A DNA stretch of 64,000 nucleotides from Pseudomonas sp. B33.4 (GTDB lineage: Bacteria > Pseudomonadota > Gammaproteobacteria > Pseudomonadales > Pseudomonadaceae): contig NZ_CP140706.1 in NCBI RefSeq assembly GCF_034555375.1, positions 2,161,001 through 2,225,000 on the forward strand. Reading direction: 5' to 3'. Both the position numbers and the translations under genes were made by a program. A model generated the notes under the pieces. That model ran no database searches and was not told the DNA's origin. It was given only the letters and a program-made list of their open reading frames with translations. Below, one piece after another: positions 51,941-63,105 of this stretch (positions are counted from its first letter, which is position 1; each line of letters starts with the position of its first letter).

Positions 51941-54900
51941 TTATGGCAGAAGCTTTTTCAGATCCTCCAGCGCAACCGGACGGCTGTGCAGATAGCCCTG
52001 ATACAAATGGCAGCCCAAGCCTTGCAGGAACGCCAGTTGTTCCGGGGTCTCCACGCCCTCGGCAATCACCTCCAGCTCGAGGCTGCGGGCCATGGCGACA
52101 ATTGCGCGAATGATCTCGGCATCGTTCGGGTCGGTCGTTGCATCGCGGATAAACGACTGATCGATTTTCAACGTATCGACCGGCAAACGCTTGAGGTAAG
52201 TCAGCGACGAATAACCGGTGCCGAAATCATCCATCGCAAAGCTCACGCCGAGTTTTTTCAAGCGACGCATTTTGCTGATGGTGTCTTCGAGGTTCTGAAT
52301 GACGATGCCTTCGGTGATTTCCAGTTTCAGCAACGAGCACGGCAGGCCGTGGCTGGTCATGCTGTGTTCGATGCGCTCGACAAAGTCGTTCTGGCGGAAC
52401 TGTCGCGGACTGATGTTCACGCACAGGCTGAAATTGAGCGGGTCGACCCGTTTCAGGGCGATCAGTTGTTTGAACGCATTGCAGGCCTCGTCGAGGATCC
52501 ATGTACCGACCTCGAGAATCAGCCCGCTGTCTTCCAGCACCTTGATGAACTCGGTGGGCGACTGCGCACCCAGTTCCGGGTGATTCCAGCGCACCAGGGC
52601 TTCGGCGCCGATGATGCGGTTGTCGCGGGCATCCACCTGCGGCTGAAAGTGCACGTTGAATTCACCGCGCGACAGCGCCAGGCGCAAGTCGGTCTCCATG
52701 CGCAGTCGCTCGCTGGCGGCTTTCTGCATGGTGTTGTGATACATCTGCGTGGTGTTGCGCCCGGAATCCTTGGCCCGATACAGCGCAATGTCGGCGCGTT
52801 TGAGCAGGTCGGTCGGCGTTGAGCCGTGATCGGGGATCAGCGCCACGCCGATGCTCGGCGTCACTTGCAGGCGCTGGCCGTCGAGGAACATCGGTTCTGA
52901 GAGCAATTCGCGCAGGGTGTCGGCCAGATTGCGCACCTGCACGCTGACTTCGTTACGCGAGCCTTCGAGGCCGCTGAGCAATACCACGAACTCATCGCCA
53001 CCGAGGCGCGCGACCGTGTCTTCCATGCGCACACTGGCTTCGAGCCGCGCGGTGATGATCTTCAGCACGGTGTCGCCGACCGGGTGACCGAGGGAGTCGT
53101 TGATGTGCTTGAAGTGATCGAGGTCGAGAAACAGTAGCGCGCCGCGCAGATTGTGGCGCTTGAGCAGGGCGATCTGCTGGCTCAGGCGATCCATCAGCAA
53201 GGCACGGTTGGGCAGGTTGGTCAGCGGATCGTGATAAGCCAGATGACGAATCTGTGCTTCGGCGTTTTTCAGCAGGCTGACGTCGCGCGCGGTCAGCAAC
53301 AGGCACGCGGTTTCATTGAGGGTGATCGGCTCGACCGAGACCTCCACCGTCAGCATCTCCCCGCGTTTGTTGCGCCCGAGCATTTCCTGATGGTGCACGC
53401 GGCCCTTGATCTGCAGCTCGGCGAGTAATGCCGAGCGCTGTTTTTCCTCGGCCCAGATACCCACCTGATAAACCGTTTTGCCCACCACTTCTTCGGCGCG
53501 ATAACCGGTGAGCCGACAGAAACCGTCGTTGACCTCCAGATAACGTCCGGTGTCGCGCTCGGTGATGGTGATCGCGTCGGGGCTTGAGTGAAAGGCTTTG
53601 GCGAATTTCTCTTCGCTGGCCTTCAGTGCCGCTTCCGAGCGCTGCTGCTGGGTGATATCGCGCAGGGTGGTGACGATGCACGGTTGATCGCCGACGCTGA
53701 TCTGCCGGCTGGAAATTACACAGGTCAGCGATTGGCCGTCCTTGTGTTGCACGATGATCGCGACGTTGCTCAAACCCTGTTCGCGGATCACCCGCTCGAT
53801 GCGCTGCAGGCTTTTCGCCGAGGCGTCCCACAGGCCGATTTCTTCGGCGGTGTGGCCAATCACGTCGGTGGCGCTCCAGCCAAAGGTCTGGGTAAAGCTG
53901 TTATTGATTTCGATGAACTCGCCACTGTCCTGGCGGGTGACGCAGATCGGGTCGGGGCTGACCTGGAACAGCGTGGCGAATTTCTCTTCCGAGGCCACCA
54001 GCCGCTGCTCGCGCTCGACCTGATCGGTGATGTCGAGCAGCGTCCCGGCCATGCGCAACGGCGCGCCATTATCGTCACGGTAGAGACGAGCGCGGCTTTC
54101 CAGATAGCGTGAGCTGCCGTCCGGCAGTTGCACGCGATAGGTCAGTTGATAATTGCCCGCCGGGCCTTCGCGCAGACTGCGGTAGGCGTCGCGCATGCTG
54201 TCGCGCTCCTCACCGGGCACGCCTTCGAAAAACTCTTCGAACGATTCATGGAACGGTTTCGGCTCCAGCCCGTGCAATTGCGCAGCGCGGGCCGAGCCAT
54301 AGAGCATTCCGCTGGGAATGTGCCAGTCCCAAGTGCCGAGTTGCGCCGAGTCCAGCGCCAGATCGAGGCGTTCCTGGCTGTCCTTCAAGGCGTGTTCGGC
54401 GGCTTTGCGTTCGGTGGTGTCGAGGAAGGTGCTGAGCAGATAGGGCTGACCTTCGAGTTCGACTTTCTGCGCACTGAGAATGCCGTCGTGAATCTGCCCG
54501 TTGCTGGCGCGAAACTGCACTTCCATGCTGATCAATTCGCCCTTGGCCTTGGTCTTCTTGACCAGTTCGCCGCGCTGTTCCGGATGCACCCACAGGCCCA
54601 GCTCCAGTGTGGTGCGGCCAATGGCGCTCTGCACCGGCCAGCCGAACAGGCTTTCAAAGTACTGATTGGCCTCGCTGATCAGGCCGTCTTCCTGGCGGGT
54701 CAGCAAGACCATGTTCGGGCACAGGTGAAAAAGTGTCGCGAAACGTTTCTCCGAGCTGCTCAGGGCTTGTTCGCGTTGACGCTGGTGGGTGATTTCACGA
54801 ATCACCCCGATCATTCGGGGGCGGCCGTTTTTATCCGGCAGCAGGCTGCCACTGATCTCCAGCCAGTGCAGGCTGCCGTCGGGCCAGCGGATGCGGTGGT

Positions 54901-55219
54901 GCATCGCCTGTTCCAGCGGCGCGCCGGCAATCACTGCGTGGAAGGCGCGAACGGTTTTCGCCCGGTCTTCTGGCGGCAGCAGATCGAGGTATTCCAGATC
55001 TTCGGGCAGTGGTTGCCGAGGATCGAAGCCGAACAATGCCTGCGTACCACGTGACCAACTGATCTGCCCACGCTCGATGTCCCAGTACCAGGCGCCGAGC
55101 CGTGCGCCGTTGAGCGCCGCCAGCAATTGCGGCGCGCTCTCCCAGCTCTGCTCGGAATGACGCGGGTCAATCGCCTGAATACGCGGCATCGGCGGAATTC
55201 GGTCAACAGATTTCGGCAT
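51941..55219 (-). CDS. PAS-GGDEF-EAL cyclic-di-GMP signalling protein
   Basis: This 1092-residue cytoplasmic protein has five consecutive PAS/PAC units (about 20-655; each ends in a motif such as GVIREITHQ, FLDTTERK, TLLDITDQ, TLRDITQQ and TARDVSLL), a GGDEF domain (ARLGGDEFVVLLSG; RALLFLDLDHFKHIND type) and an EAL domain (GAEALVRWNHP, VNISPRQF, LEITEGIV, AMDDFGTGYSS, IAEGVET). Both catalytic motifs are intact, so it could make or break c-di-GMP. I used the ATG at 55219, after AAGGCC; the frame continues upstream only to a TTG. There is no membrane helix, so the inputs are cytoplasmic. Confidence 0.88.
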   Translation of the reverse strand: MPKSVDRIPPMPRIQAIDPRHSEQSWESAPQLLAALNGARLGAWYWDIERGQISWSRGTQALFGFDPRQPLPEDLEYLDLLPPEDRAKTVRAFHAVIAGAPLEQAMHHRIRWPDGSLHWLEISGSLLPDKNGRPRMIGVIREITHQRQREQALSSSEKRFATLFHLCPNMVLLTRQEDGLISEANQYFESLFGWPVQSAIGRTTLELGLWVHPEQRGELVKKTKAKGELISMEVQFRASNGQIHDGILSAQKVELEGQPYLLSTFLDTTERKAAEHALKDSQERLDLALDSAQLGTWDWHIPSGMLYGSARAAQLHGLEPKPFHESFEEFFEGVPGEERDSMRDAYRSLREGPAGNYQLTYRVQLPDGSSRYLESRARLYRDDNGAPLRMAGTLLDITDQVEREQRLVASEEKFATLFQVSPDPICVTRQDSGEFIEINNSFTQTFGWSATDVIGHTAEEIGLWDASAKSLQRIERVIREQGLSNVAIIVQHKDGQSLTCVISSRQISVGDQPCIVTTLRDITQQQRSEAALKASEEKFAKAFHSSPDAITITERDTGRYLEVNDGFCRLTGYRAEEVVGKTVYQVGIWAEEKQRSALLAELQIKGRVHHQEMLGRNKRGEMLTVEVSVEPITLNETACLLLTARDVSLLKNAEAQIRHLAYHDPLTNLPNRALLMDRLSQQIALLKRHNLRGALLFLDLDHFKHINDSLGHPVGDTVLKIITARLEASVRMEDTVARLGGDEFVVLLSGLEGSRNEVSVQVRNLADTLRELLSEPMFLDGQRLQVTPSIGVALIPDHGSTPTDLLKRADIALYRAKDSGRNTTQMYHNTMQKAASERLRMETDLRLALSRGEFNVHFQPQVDARDNRIIGAEALVRWNHPELGAQSPTEFIKVLEDSGLILEVGTWILDEACNAFKQLIALKRVDPLNFSLCVNISPRQFRQNDFVERIEHSMTSHGLPCSLLKLEITEGIVIQNLEDTISKMRRLKKLGVSFAMDDFGTGYSSLTYLKRLPVDTLKIDQSFIRDATTDPNDAEIIRAIVAMARSLELEVIAEGVETPEQLAFLQGLGCHLYQGYLHSRPVALEDLKKLLP

Positions 55220-55293
55220 TGTGGACAGGCCTTGAGCTGATGGTGGCGTTAGGCACAGGGACAGCGGCTCTATAGGAGTAGCACAAGTTGGCC

Positions 55294-56178
55294 TCAAGTC
55301 CCTGGCAGATCGAGTTGTGCGTCCAGCAATGCCATAAAGGCTCTCGCCGCATTCGATAGCGTCCGTTCGGTGTGCAAGATATAGCCTAGCTGGCGAGTGA
55401 GCTGTATGCCCGGCAAAGCGATGCTCGCCACCTGATCATCGAGCATGGTGCGCGGCAAAACGCTCCAGGCCAGGCCAATCGAGACCATCATCTTGATGGT
55501 TTCCAGGTAATTGGTGCTCATGGCGATGTTCGGCGTCAGACCCTGAGCCTCGAACAAGCGTTGGACAATATGGTGAGTAAAGGTGTTGCCGCCGGGGAAA
55601 ACCGCCGGATGACCGGCAATGTCCGCCAGACTGACGGCGCCGTTATTGATCAACGAATGCTCCGGGGCGACCACGAAATCCAGCGGGTCGTCCCAGACCG
55701 GCGTGGCTTTGACCAGTGCGTGCGGCTCCGGCGCGAGGGTGATGACCGCCAGTTCGGCGCGGCCATGGAGAATTTCCTCGTAGGCCACTTCCGAATCGAG
55801 GAACTGAATATCCAGCGCCACCTGTGGGTAGCGGCGAGTGAATTCCCTTAATAGCGGCGGCAAACGGTGCAGACCGATGTGGTGACTGGTGGCCAGGGTC
55901 AGGCGGCCGCTGACTTCACCGGTCAGGTTGGTCAGGGCGCGGCGGGTGTCGTCGAGCACGTTGAGAATCTGATAAGCCCGTGGCAGCAGGGCGCGGCCAG
56001 CCTCGGTCAGGCCGACTTCACGGCCCAGTCGATCAAACAGACGCACCTTCAATTGCTGCTCCAGGCCGGCGATGCGTTTGCTGATCGCCGGCTGGGTCAG
56101 GTGCAAGCGTTCGCCGGCGCCGGAGAAGCTGCCGGTCTCGGCAATCGCGATAAAAGCGTTGAGGTTGGCCAGGTCCAT
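55294..56178 (-). CDS. LysR-family regulator divergent from leuC
   Basis: This 294-residue regulator has an N-terminal helix-turn-helix (LNAFIAIAETGSFSGAGERL, LTQPAISKRIAGLE) and an effector domain (about 90-290). I used the ATG at 56178; an upstream in-frame ATG adds ten residues without similarity. It is divergent from leuC with a 140-base gap in which TTAT-N7-ATAA (56196-56210) fits a LysR dyad. A role in controlling leucine biosynthesis is likely by position. Confidence 0.83.
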   Translation of the reverse strand: MDLANLNAFIAIAETGSFSGAGERLHLTQPAISKRIAGLEQQLKVRLFDRLGREVGLTEAGRALLPRAYQILNVLDDTRRALTNLTGEVSGRLTLATSHHIGLHRLPPLLREFTRRYPQVALDIQFLDSEVAYEEILHGRAELAVITLAPEPHALVKATPVWDDPLDFVVAPEHSLINNGAVSLADIAGHPAVFPGGNTFTHHIVQRLFEAQGLTPNIAMSTNYLETIKMMVSIGLAWSVLPRTMLDDQVASIALPGIQLTRQLGYILHTERTLSNAARAFMALLDAQLDLPGT

Positions 56179-56318
56179 GTTTGTATTCCAGTTGGTTATC
56201 CAAAGCATAAAAAATATGAATTTGAGTTATTTAATCTAACCCCATAGGATCGGCCTCACAAGCCAAAGGGTTATTGATAAGCCCAGGGCATAGAAACAAG
56301 CTGATGAGGAACCGTCTG

Positions 56319-57737
56319 ATGGCCGGCAAAACGCTCTACGACAAGCTCTGGGATTCGCATTTAGTCAAGCAGCGCGACGATGGCTCGGCGCTGATCTATA
56401 TCGATCGTCACATCATTCACGAAGTGACTTCGCCGCAAGCCTTTGAAGGCCTGCGTCTGGCCGGGCGCAAGCCTTGGCGCATCGATGCCAACATCGCGAC
56501 CCCGGACCACAACGTACCAACGACTCCAGAGCGCAAGGGCGGCATCGAAGCCATTGCCGATCAGGTCTCGCGTTTGCAGGTTCAGACCCTCGACGACAAC
56601 TGCGATGAATACGGCATCGTCGAATTCAAGATGAATGACGTCCGCCAAGGCATCGTCCACGTGATCAGCCCGGAGCAGGGCGCGACCTTGCCGGGCATGA
56701 CCGTGGTTTGCGGCGACTCGCACACCTCGACCCACGGCGCGTTCGGCGCTCTGGCTCACGGTATCGGCACTTCCGAGGTCGAGCATGTGCTCGCCACCCA
56801 GTGTCTGGTCGCCAAGAAAATGAAGAACATGCTGGTGCGCGTTGAAGGGCAATTGCCGTTCGGCGTGACCGCCAAGGACATCGTTCTCGCGGTCATCGGC
56901 AAGATCGGCACCGCCGGCGGCAACGGCCACGCCATCGAATTCGCTGGCAGCGCGATCCGCGACTTGTCCGTCGAAGGCCGCATGACCATCTGCAACATGT
57001 CCATCGAAGCCGGCGCCCGCGTTGGTTTGGTAGCGGCGGATCAGAAGACTGTCGACTACGTGAAGGGCCGTCCATTCGCCCCGAAAGGCGCGGAATGGGA
57101 CATGGCCGTCGAAGCCTGGAAAGACCTGGTCTCCGATGACGACGCCAAGTTCGACACTGTGGTCGAGCTCGACGCTGCGCAGATCAAACCGCAAGTCAGC
57201 TGGGGCACTTCGCCGGAAATGGTTTTGGCCGTTGATCAGAACGTGCCGGACCCGGCCAAAGAGATGGATCTGGTCAAGCGCGACTCGATCGTCCGCGCCT
57301 TGAAATACATGGGTTTGACCGCCAATCAGGCGATCACCGACATTCAACTGGATCGCGTGTTCATCGGTTCCTGCACCAACTCGCGCATCGAAGATTTGCG
57401 CGCTGCGGCGGTGATCGCCAAGGGCCGCAAAGTCGCTTCGACCATCAAGCAGGCGATCGTGGTGCCGGGCTCGGGTCTGGTCAAGGCTCAGGCAGAAGCC
57501 GAGGGTCTCGACAAGATTTTCCTCGAAGCCGGTTTCGAATGGCGTGAGCCGGGTTGCTCGATGTGTCTGGCAATGAACCCGGACCGTTTGGAGTCCGGCG
57601 AACACTGCGCCTCGACGTCCAACCGTAACTTCGAAGGCCGTCAGGGCGCCGGTGGCCGTACCCACCTCGTCAGCCCGGCCATGGCGGCGGCGGCAGCGGT
57701 GAACGGTCGTTTCATCGACGTTCGTGAATTGATCTAA
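56319..57737 (+). CDS. leuC: 3-isopropylmalate dehydratase, large subunit
   Basis: This is a 472-residue aconitase-family subunit that isomerises isopropylmalate in leucine synthesis with LeuD. It has the iron-sulfur ligands in [14 protein letters not shown] and GCSMCLAMN, and substrate residues in [23 protein letters not shown] precedes the ATG at 56319. leuD follows after 11 bases in the same operon. Confidence 0.97.
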   Translation: MAGKTLYDKLWDSHLVKQRDDGSALIYIDRHIIHEVTSPQAFEGLRLAGRKPWRIDANIATPDHNVPTTPERKGGIEAIADQVSRLQVQTLDDNCDEYGIVEFKMNDVRQGIVHVISPEQGATLPGMTVVCGDSHTSTHGAFGALAHGIGTSEVEHVLATQCLVAKKMKNMLVRVEGQLPFGVTAKDIVLAVIGKIGTAGGNGHAIEFAGSAIRDLSVEGRMTICNMSIEAGARVGLVAADQKTVDYVKGRPFAPKGAEWDMAVEAWKDLVSDDDAKFDTVVELDAAQIKPQVSWGTSPEMVLAVDQNVPDPAKEMDLVKRDSIVRALKYMGLTANQAITDIQLDRVFIGSCTNSRIEDLRAAAVIAKGRKVASTIKQAIVVPGSGLVKAQAEAEGLDKIFLEAGFEWREPGCSMCLAMNPDRLESGEHCASTSNRNFEGRQGAGGRTHLVSPAMAAAAAVNGRFIDVRELI

Positions 57738-57748
57738 AGGAGCGCAGC

Positions 57749-58393
57749 ATGAAAGCTTTTACCCAGCACACTGGTCTTGTCGCGCCTCTGGATCGTGCCA
57801 ACGTCGACACCGATCAGATCATTCCAAAGCAGTTCTTGAAGTCGATCAAACGCACCGGTTTCGGTCCGAATCTGTTCGACGAGTGGCGTTATCTGGATGT
57901 CGGGCAACCGTATCAGGACAACTCCAAGCGTCCGCTGAACAAGGACTTCGTCCTCAACGCCGAGCGCTACCAAGGCGCCAGCGTTTTGCTCGCTCGCGAG
58001 AACTTCGGTTGCGGTTCCAGCCGTGAGCACGCGCCGTGGGCGCTGGAAGAATACGGTTTCCGCAGCATCATCGCGCCGAGCTATGCCGACATTTTCTTCA
58101 ACAACAGCTTCAAGAACGGCTTGCTGCCGATCATCTTGAGCGACGCCGAAGTCGATGAATTGTTCAAGCAAGTTGAGGCTGAGCCGGGCTATCAATTGCA
58201 GGTCGATCTGCAAGCGCAGACCGTGACCCGCCCGGATGGCAAGGTGTACAGCTTTGAGATCGATGCGTTCCGCAAGCATTGCCTGTTGAACGGTCTGGAC
58301 GATATCGGTTTGACCTTGCAGGACGGTGATGCGATTGCGACGTTTGAGGCCAAGCATCGTGTGAGCCAGCCGTGGTTGTTTCGCGACGCATAA
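57749..58393 (+). CDS. leuD: 3-isopropylmalate dehydratase, small subunit
   Basis: This 214-residue swivel-domain subunit pairs with LeuC. It shows [22 protein letters not shown], the loop [15 protein letters not shown] and [19 protein letters not shown] precedes the ATG. It is followed by an inverted REP pair and then the methyltransferase gene. Confidence 0.97.
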   Translation: MKAFTQHTGLVAPLDRANVDTDQIIPKQFLKSIKRTGFGPNLFDEWRYLDVGQPYQDNSKRPLNKDFVLNAERYQGASVLLARENFGCGSSREHAPWALEEYGFRSIIAPSYADIFFNNSFKNGLLPIILSDAEVDELFKQVEAEPGYQLQVDLQAQTVTRPDGKVYSFEIDAFRKHCLLNGLDDIGLTLQDGDAIATFEAKHRVSQPWLFRDA

Positions 58394-58415
58394 TTTGCGT
58401 ATGGCGAATGGCGCC

Positions 58416-58480
58416 ATCGCGAGCAGGCTCACTCCTACAGGGGTACGCATTCCAAATGTAGGAGTGAGCCTGCTCGCGAT
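58416..58480. repeat. Inverted REP pair (family 2)
   Basis: The 24-base arms at 58416-58439 and 58457-58480 (right arm TGTAGGAGTGAGCCTGCTCG) are inverted around a 17-base loop between leuD and the methyltransferase gene. Confidence 0.9.
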
Positions 58481-58526
58481 GAGGCCCTCAAAAGCACCAC
58501 AAGACTCACCCTAAAAAGGAAGTCCC

Positions 58527-59294
58527 ATGACCAGCACCGCCCAACACACTCAGGTCGTACAAAAGCAATTCGGTGAACAGGCCGCCGCCTACCTGAGCAG
58601 CGCCGTTCACGCTCAAGGCACTGAATTCGCCCTGCTACAAGCTGAGCTGGCCGGGCGGGGCGAGGCGCGGGTGCTGGATCTGGGGTGTGGCGCCGGTCAC
58701 GTCAGTTTCCACGTTGCACCGCTGGTCAAGGAAGTGGTCGCCTACGACCTGTCGCAGCAGATGCTCGACGTGGTCGCCGCCGCTGCCGTTGATCGCAACA
58801 TGCGCAACATTGCCACGGTCAACGGCGCCGCTGAGCGTTTGCCGTTTGCCGATGGCGAGTTCGACTTCGTGTTCAGCCGTTATTCGGCGCATCACTGGAG
58901 CGACCTCGGTGTGGCCCTGCGCGAAGTGCGTCGGGTGCTGAAACCGGGCGGTGTGGCGGCGTTCGTTGACGTGTTGTCACCGGGCAGTCCGTTGTTCGAC
59001 ACTTACCTGCAAAGCGTCGAAGTGCTGCGCGACACCAGCCATGTGCGCGATTATTCAGGCGCCGAATGGTTGCGTCAGGTCAGCGAAGCCGGTTTGCATG
59101 TGCGCAGTACCACGCGTCAGCGCCTGCGTCTGGAGTACACCAGCTGGGTCGAGCGCATGCGTACGCCCGAAGTGATGCGCGCAGCGATCCGCCAGTTGCA
59201 GCAGTCGATGGGCAACGAAGTGCGCGAATATTTTGAGATTGATGCCGACGGCTCGTTCAGTACCGATGTGATCGTACTGATGGCTGAGCGATAA
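58527..59294 (+). CDS. Class I SAM-dependent methyltransferase
   Basis: This 255-residue methyltransferase has the SAM-binding motif I VLDLGCGAGHVSFHV, motif II VVAYDLSQQML and the UbiE-like segment ERLPFADGEFDFVFS, then RVLKPGGVAAF. AAGGAAGTCCC precedes the ATG. It is in the leu operon, between leuD and leuB, as in other pseudomonads. The target is unknown; trans-aconitate methylation is one possibility by analogy with neighbouring aconitase-type chemistry, but this is speculative. Confidence 0.85.
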   Translation: MTSTAQHTQVVQKQFGEQAAAYLSSAVHAQGTEFALLQAELAGRGEARVLDLGCGAGHVSFHVAPLVKEVVAYDLSQQMLDVVAAAAVDRNMRNIATVNGAAERLPFADGEFDFVFSRYSAHHWSDLGVALREVRRVLKPGGVAAFVDVLSPGSPLFDTYLQSVEVLRDTSHVRDYSGAEWLRQVSEAGLHVRSTTRQRLRLEYTSWVERMRTPEVMRAAIRQLQQSMGNEVREYFEIDADGSFSTDVIVLMAER

Positions 59295-59348
59295 GAATTT
59301 TTCCCGGCGCGCCCGAAGTGGCGCACCGACTGAAGACACGAGGAAAGC

Positions 59349-60431
<1,083 letters not shown>

Positions 60432-60497
60432 TCTCTCGGGCCCGCTGCGAAATTCAATACAAAGCAGCGGCCCACTTTTCAAGAAGGTGTAGTTGCG

Positions 60498-61610
60498 ATG
60501 AAACGTGTAGGTCTGATCGGTTGGCGCGGGATGGTCGGTTCCGTGCTCATGCAGCGGATGCTGGAAGAGCAGGATTTCGATCTAATCGAGCCGGTGTTTT
60601 TCACCACGTCCAACGTCGGTGGCCAAGGCCCGTCCGTGGGCAAGGACATTGCTCCGCTCAAGGATGCTTACAGCATTGATGAGCTGAAGACCCTCGACGT
60701 GATTCTGACCTGCCAGGGCGGCGACTACACCAGCGAAGTGTTCCCGAAGCTGCGCGAAGCCGGCTGGCAGGGTTACTGGATCGACGCGGCCTCGAGCCTG
60801 CGCATGAACGATGACGCGGTGATCATTCTTGATCCGGTCAACCGTAAGGTCATCGACCAGCAGCTCGACGCGGGCACCAAGAACTACATCGGCGGCAACT
60901 GCACCGTCAGTCTGATGCTGATGGGCCTGGGCGGTCTGTTCGAAGCCGGTCTGGTCGAGTGGATGAGCGCCATGACCTATCAGGCGGCCTCCGGTGCCGG
61001 CGCGCAGAACATGCGTGAACTGATCAAGCAAATGGGCGCGACCCACGCCGCTGTCGCCGATCAACTGGCCGATCCGGCCAGCGCGATTCTCGACATCGAC
61101 CGTCGCGTAGCGGATGCCATGCGCAGCGAAGCGTACCCGACCGAAAACTTCGGCGTACCGCTGGCCGGCAGCCTGATCCCGTGGATCGACAAGGAACTGC
61201 CGAACGGTCAGAGCCGCGAAGAGTGGAAAGCCCAGGCCGAGACCAACAAGATCCTCGGTCGCTTCAAGAGCCCGATCCCGGTCGACGGCATCTGCGTGCG
61301 CATCGGCGCCATGCGGTGCCACAGCCAGGCGCTGACCATCAAGCTGAACAAAGACGTACCGATCGCCGATATCGAAGGGCTGATCAGTCAGCACAACCCT
61401 TGGGTCAAACTGGTCCCGAACCAGCGCGAAATCAGCATGCAGGAGCTGAGCCCGACCAAGGTCACCGGCACCCTGAATGTTCCGGTCGGTCGTCTGCGCA
61501 AGCTGAACATGGGTTCGCAGTTCGTCGGTGCTTTCACCGTCGGCGACCAACTGCTGTGGGGCGCGGCCGAACCGCTGCGTCGCATGTTGCGGATTTTGCT
61601 TGAGCGTTGA
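60498..61610 (+). CDS. asd: Aspartate-semialdehyde dehydrogenase
   Basis: This 370-residue enzyme makes aspartate semialdehyde for lysine, threonine, methionine and diaminopimelate synthesis. It has the NADP fold [17 protein letters not shown], catalytic Cys135 in GGNCTVSLM, and the His in [11 protein letters not shown]. The length matches the Gram-negative long form. It is followed by a terminator, REP pair and a non-catalytic paralogue (usg). Confidence 0.97.
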   Translation: MKRVGLIGWRGMVGSVLMQRMLEEQDFDLIEPVFFTTSNVGGQGPSVGKDIAPLKDAYSIDELKTLDVILTCQGGDYTSEVFPKLREAGWQGYWIDAASSLRMNDDAVIILDPVNRKVIDQQLDAGTKNYIGGNCTVSLMLMGLGGLFEAGLVEWMSAMTYQAASGAGAQNMRELIKQMGATHAAVADQLADPASAILDIDRRVADAMRSEAYPTENFGVPLAGSLIPWIDKELPNGQSREEWKAQAETNKILGRFKSPIPVDGICVRIGAMRCHSQALTIKLNKDVPIADIEGLISQHNPWVKLVPNQREISMQELSPTKVTGTLNVPVGRLRKLNMGSQFVGAFTVGDQLLWGAAEPLRRMLRILLER

Positions 61611-61631
61611 TCGTTTGCCGCAATGAAAGAG

Positions 61632-61662
61632 CCCGTGCCTTGTGAGAGGTGCGGGTTTTTTT
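61632..61662 (+). terminator. Terminator after asd
   Basis: CCCGTGCCT and AGGTGCGGG pair (with two G-T pairs) around TGTGAG and run into seven Ts. Confidence 0.8.
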
Positions 61663-61698
61663 ATGCCTGGGGTTTCTCGGGTGTTTGTACCGGCCTCA

Positions 61699-61787
61699 TC
61701 GCTGGCAAGCCAGCTCCCACAGTGCTCAGTGTTGTACACAAGATTCATGCACAACACAGAAACCTGTGGGAGCTGGCTTGCCAGCGA
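61699..61787. repeat. Inverted REP pair (family 3)
   Basis: The 23-base arms at 61699-61721 and 61765-61787 are the same element as at 23042-23129, with a 43-base loop, between the asd terminator and usg. Confidence 0.88.
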
Positions 61788-61886
61788 AGGGGCCGGTGCA
61801 GGCGCGGCAAATCCCCGGCAGAAATTGCCTGTGCGCCAGTCACCCGGTAAAGTGCCGCTCCCCCCGTTTCGCCAGAGGCTCGCACC

Positions 61887-62897
61887 ATGACCCAGACCCT
61901 AGATATTGCCGTGATCGGCGCCACCGGTACTGTCGGCGAAACCCTCGTACAGATTCTCGAAGAGCGCGACTTCCCAGTCGGCAATCTGCACTTGCTGGCG
62001 AGCAGCGAATCCGCCGGCAGCTCGGTGCTGTTCCGCAACAAGAACGTGCGCGTACGCGAAGTCGACGAGTTCGATTTCAGCAAGGTCAAACTGGTGTTCT
62101 TCGCTGCTGGCCCAGCCATCACTTTGAGCTACGCCGCCCGCGCACATGCCGCCGGTTGTTCGCTGATCGACTTGTCCGGCGCGCTGCCGGCCGATCAGGC
62201 GCCGCAAGTGGTGCCGGAAGCCAACGCCGAAGTACTCGCCGGTTTGAAAGCGCCGTTCCAGGTCAGCAGCCCGAGTCCGTCGGCGACCACCCTCGCCGTG
62301 GTATTAACGCCGTTGCTCGATCTGATCGACCTGCAATACGTCAATGTCAGCGCCAGCCTGGCGATGTCCGCCCAAGGTCGCGAAGCGGTGACTGAGCTGG
62401 CGCGGCAAACTGCCGAGCTGCTGAACATGCGCCCGCTGGAACCAACGTTTTTTGATCGGCAAGTAGCATTCAACCTGCTGGCCCAGGTCGGCACGCCTGA
62501 CGCGCAGGGCCATACGCTGCTGGAAAAGCGCCTGGTGCGCGAGCTGCGTCAGGTGCTGGCACTGCCTTTATTAAAGATTTCCGCAACTTGCGTTCAAGCC
62601 CCGGTGTTTTTTGGCGATAGCTTTAGCGTGACCTTGCAGTCAACGCAGGCTGTCGACCTGGAAAAGGTCAACGCGGCACTCGAAGCAGCGCCGGGTATTG
62701 AGCTGGTCGAGGCCGGTGATTACCCGACTGCCGTCGGTGACGCGGTAGGGCAGGATGTTGTCTATGTCGGTCGCGTGCGCAACGGTGTCGACGACCCGGC
62801 GGAACTAAATCTGTGGCTGACGTCAGATAACGTACGCAAAGGCGCGGCCCTTAACGCTGTGCAGGTGGCTGAATTGTTGATAAAAGACCTGCTGTAA
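61887..62897 (+). CDS. usg: Usg-type aspartate-semialdehyde dehydrogenase homologue, catalytic residues lost
   Basis: This 336-residue protein has the ASADH fold (DIAVIGATGTVGETLVQILEERDFP in part, VSASLAMSAQGREAV, TCVQAPVFFGD). The catalytic Cys is replaced by Pro131 (SSPSPSAT for NPNCST) and the conserved His by Asp244 (FFGDSF), so dehydrogenase activity is unlikely. In Pseudomonas and E. coli the usg gene follows asd or precedes truA and fimV in this order. A structural or regulatory role is possible; its function is unknown. Confidence 0.9.
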   Translation: MTQTLDIAVIGATGTVGETLVQILEERDFPVGNLHLLASSESAGSSVLFRNKNVRVREVDEFDFSKVKLVFFAAGPAITLSYAARAHAAGCSLIDLSGALPADQAPQVVPEANAEVLAGLKAPFQVSSPSPSATTLAVVLTPLLDLIDLQYVNVSASLAMSAQGREAVTELARQTAELLNMRPLEPTFFDRQVAFNLLAQVGTPDAQGHTLLEKRLVRELRQVLALPLLKISATCVQAPVFFGDSFSVTLQSTQAVDLEKVNAALEAAPGIELVEAGDYPTAVGDAVGQDVVYVGRVRNGVDDPAELNLWLTSDNVRKGAALNAVQVAELLIKDLL

Positions 62898-63008
62898 AAG
62901 ATACTTGGCAACAATTTGTCGACTGATTCTAGGTGAGCGCTATGCTTGCCCAGATTGCTTGATAACGTGTCACCCTCCGGGACTTTCCGGGGCATCAAAG
63001 AAATGATC

Positions 63009-63036
63009 GCGCGCGACATCTGTCGTCGTCGCGCGC
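63009..63036 (+). promoter_or_regulatory. GC-rich hairpin in the fimV leader
   Basis: GCGCGCGAC and GTCGCGCGC pair around ten bases, 69 bases before the fimV start. No T-run follows. It could be an attenuator or an mRNA structure in the fimV leader. Confidence 0.4.
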
Positions 63037-63105
63037 AATGCCTTACGGCAGCGGTATTCAACATCTTCTCGCTGGCCGAGGAACGTTCAAACAAAGGATG
63101 AGGCT

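Noticed and set aside
56361..57665. A 434-codon minus-strand frame opposite leuC
   Set aside because: leuC is complete and conserved on the plus strand; the minus frame has no domain.
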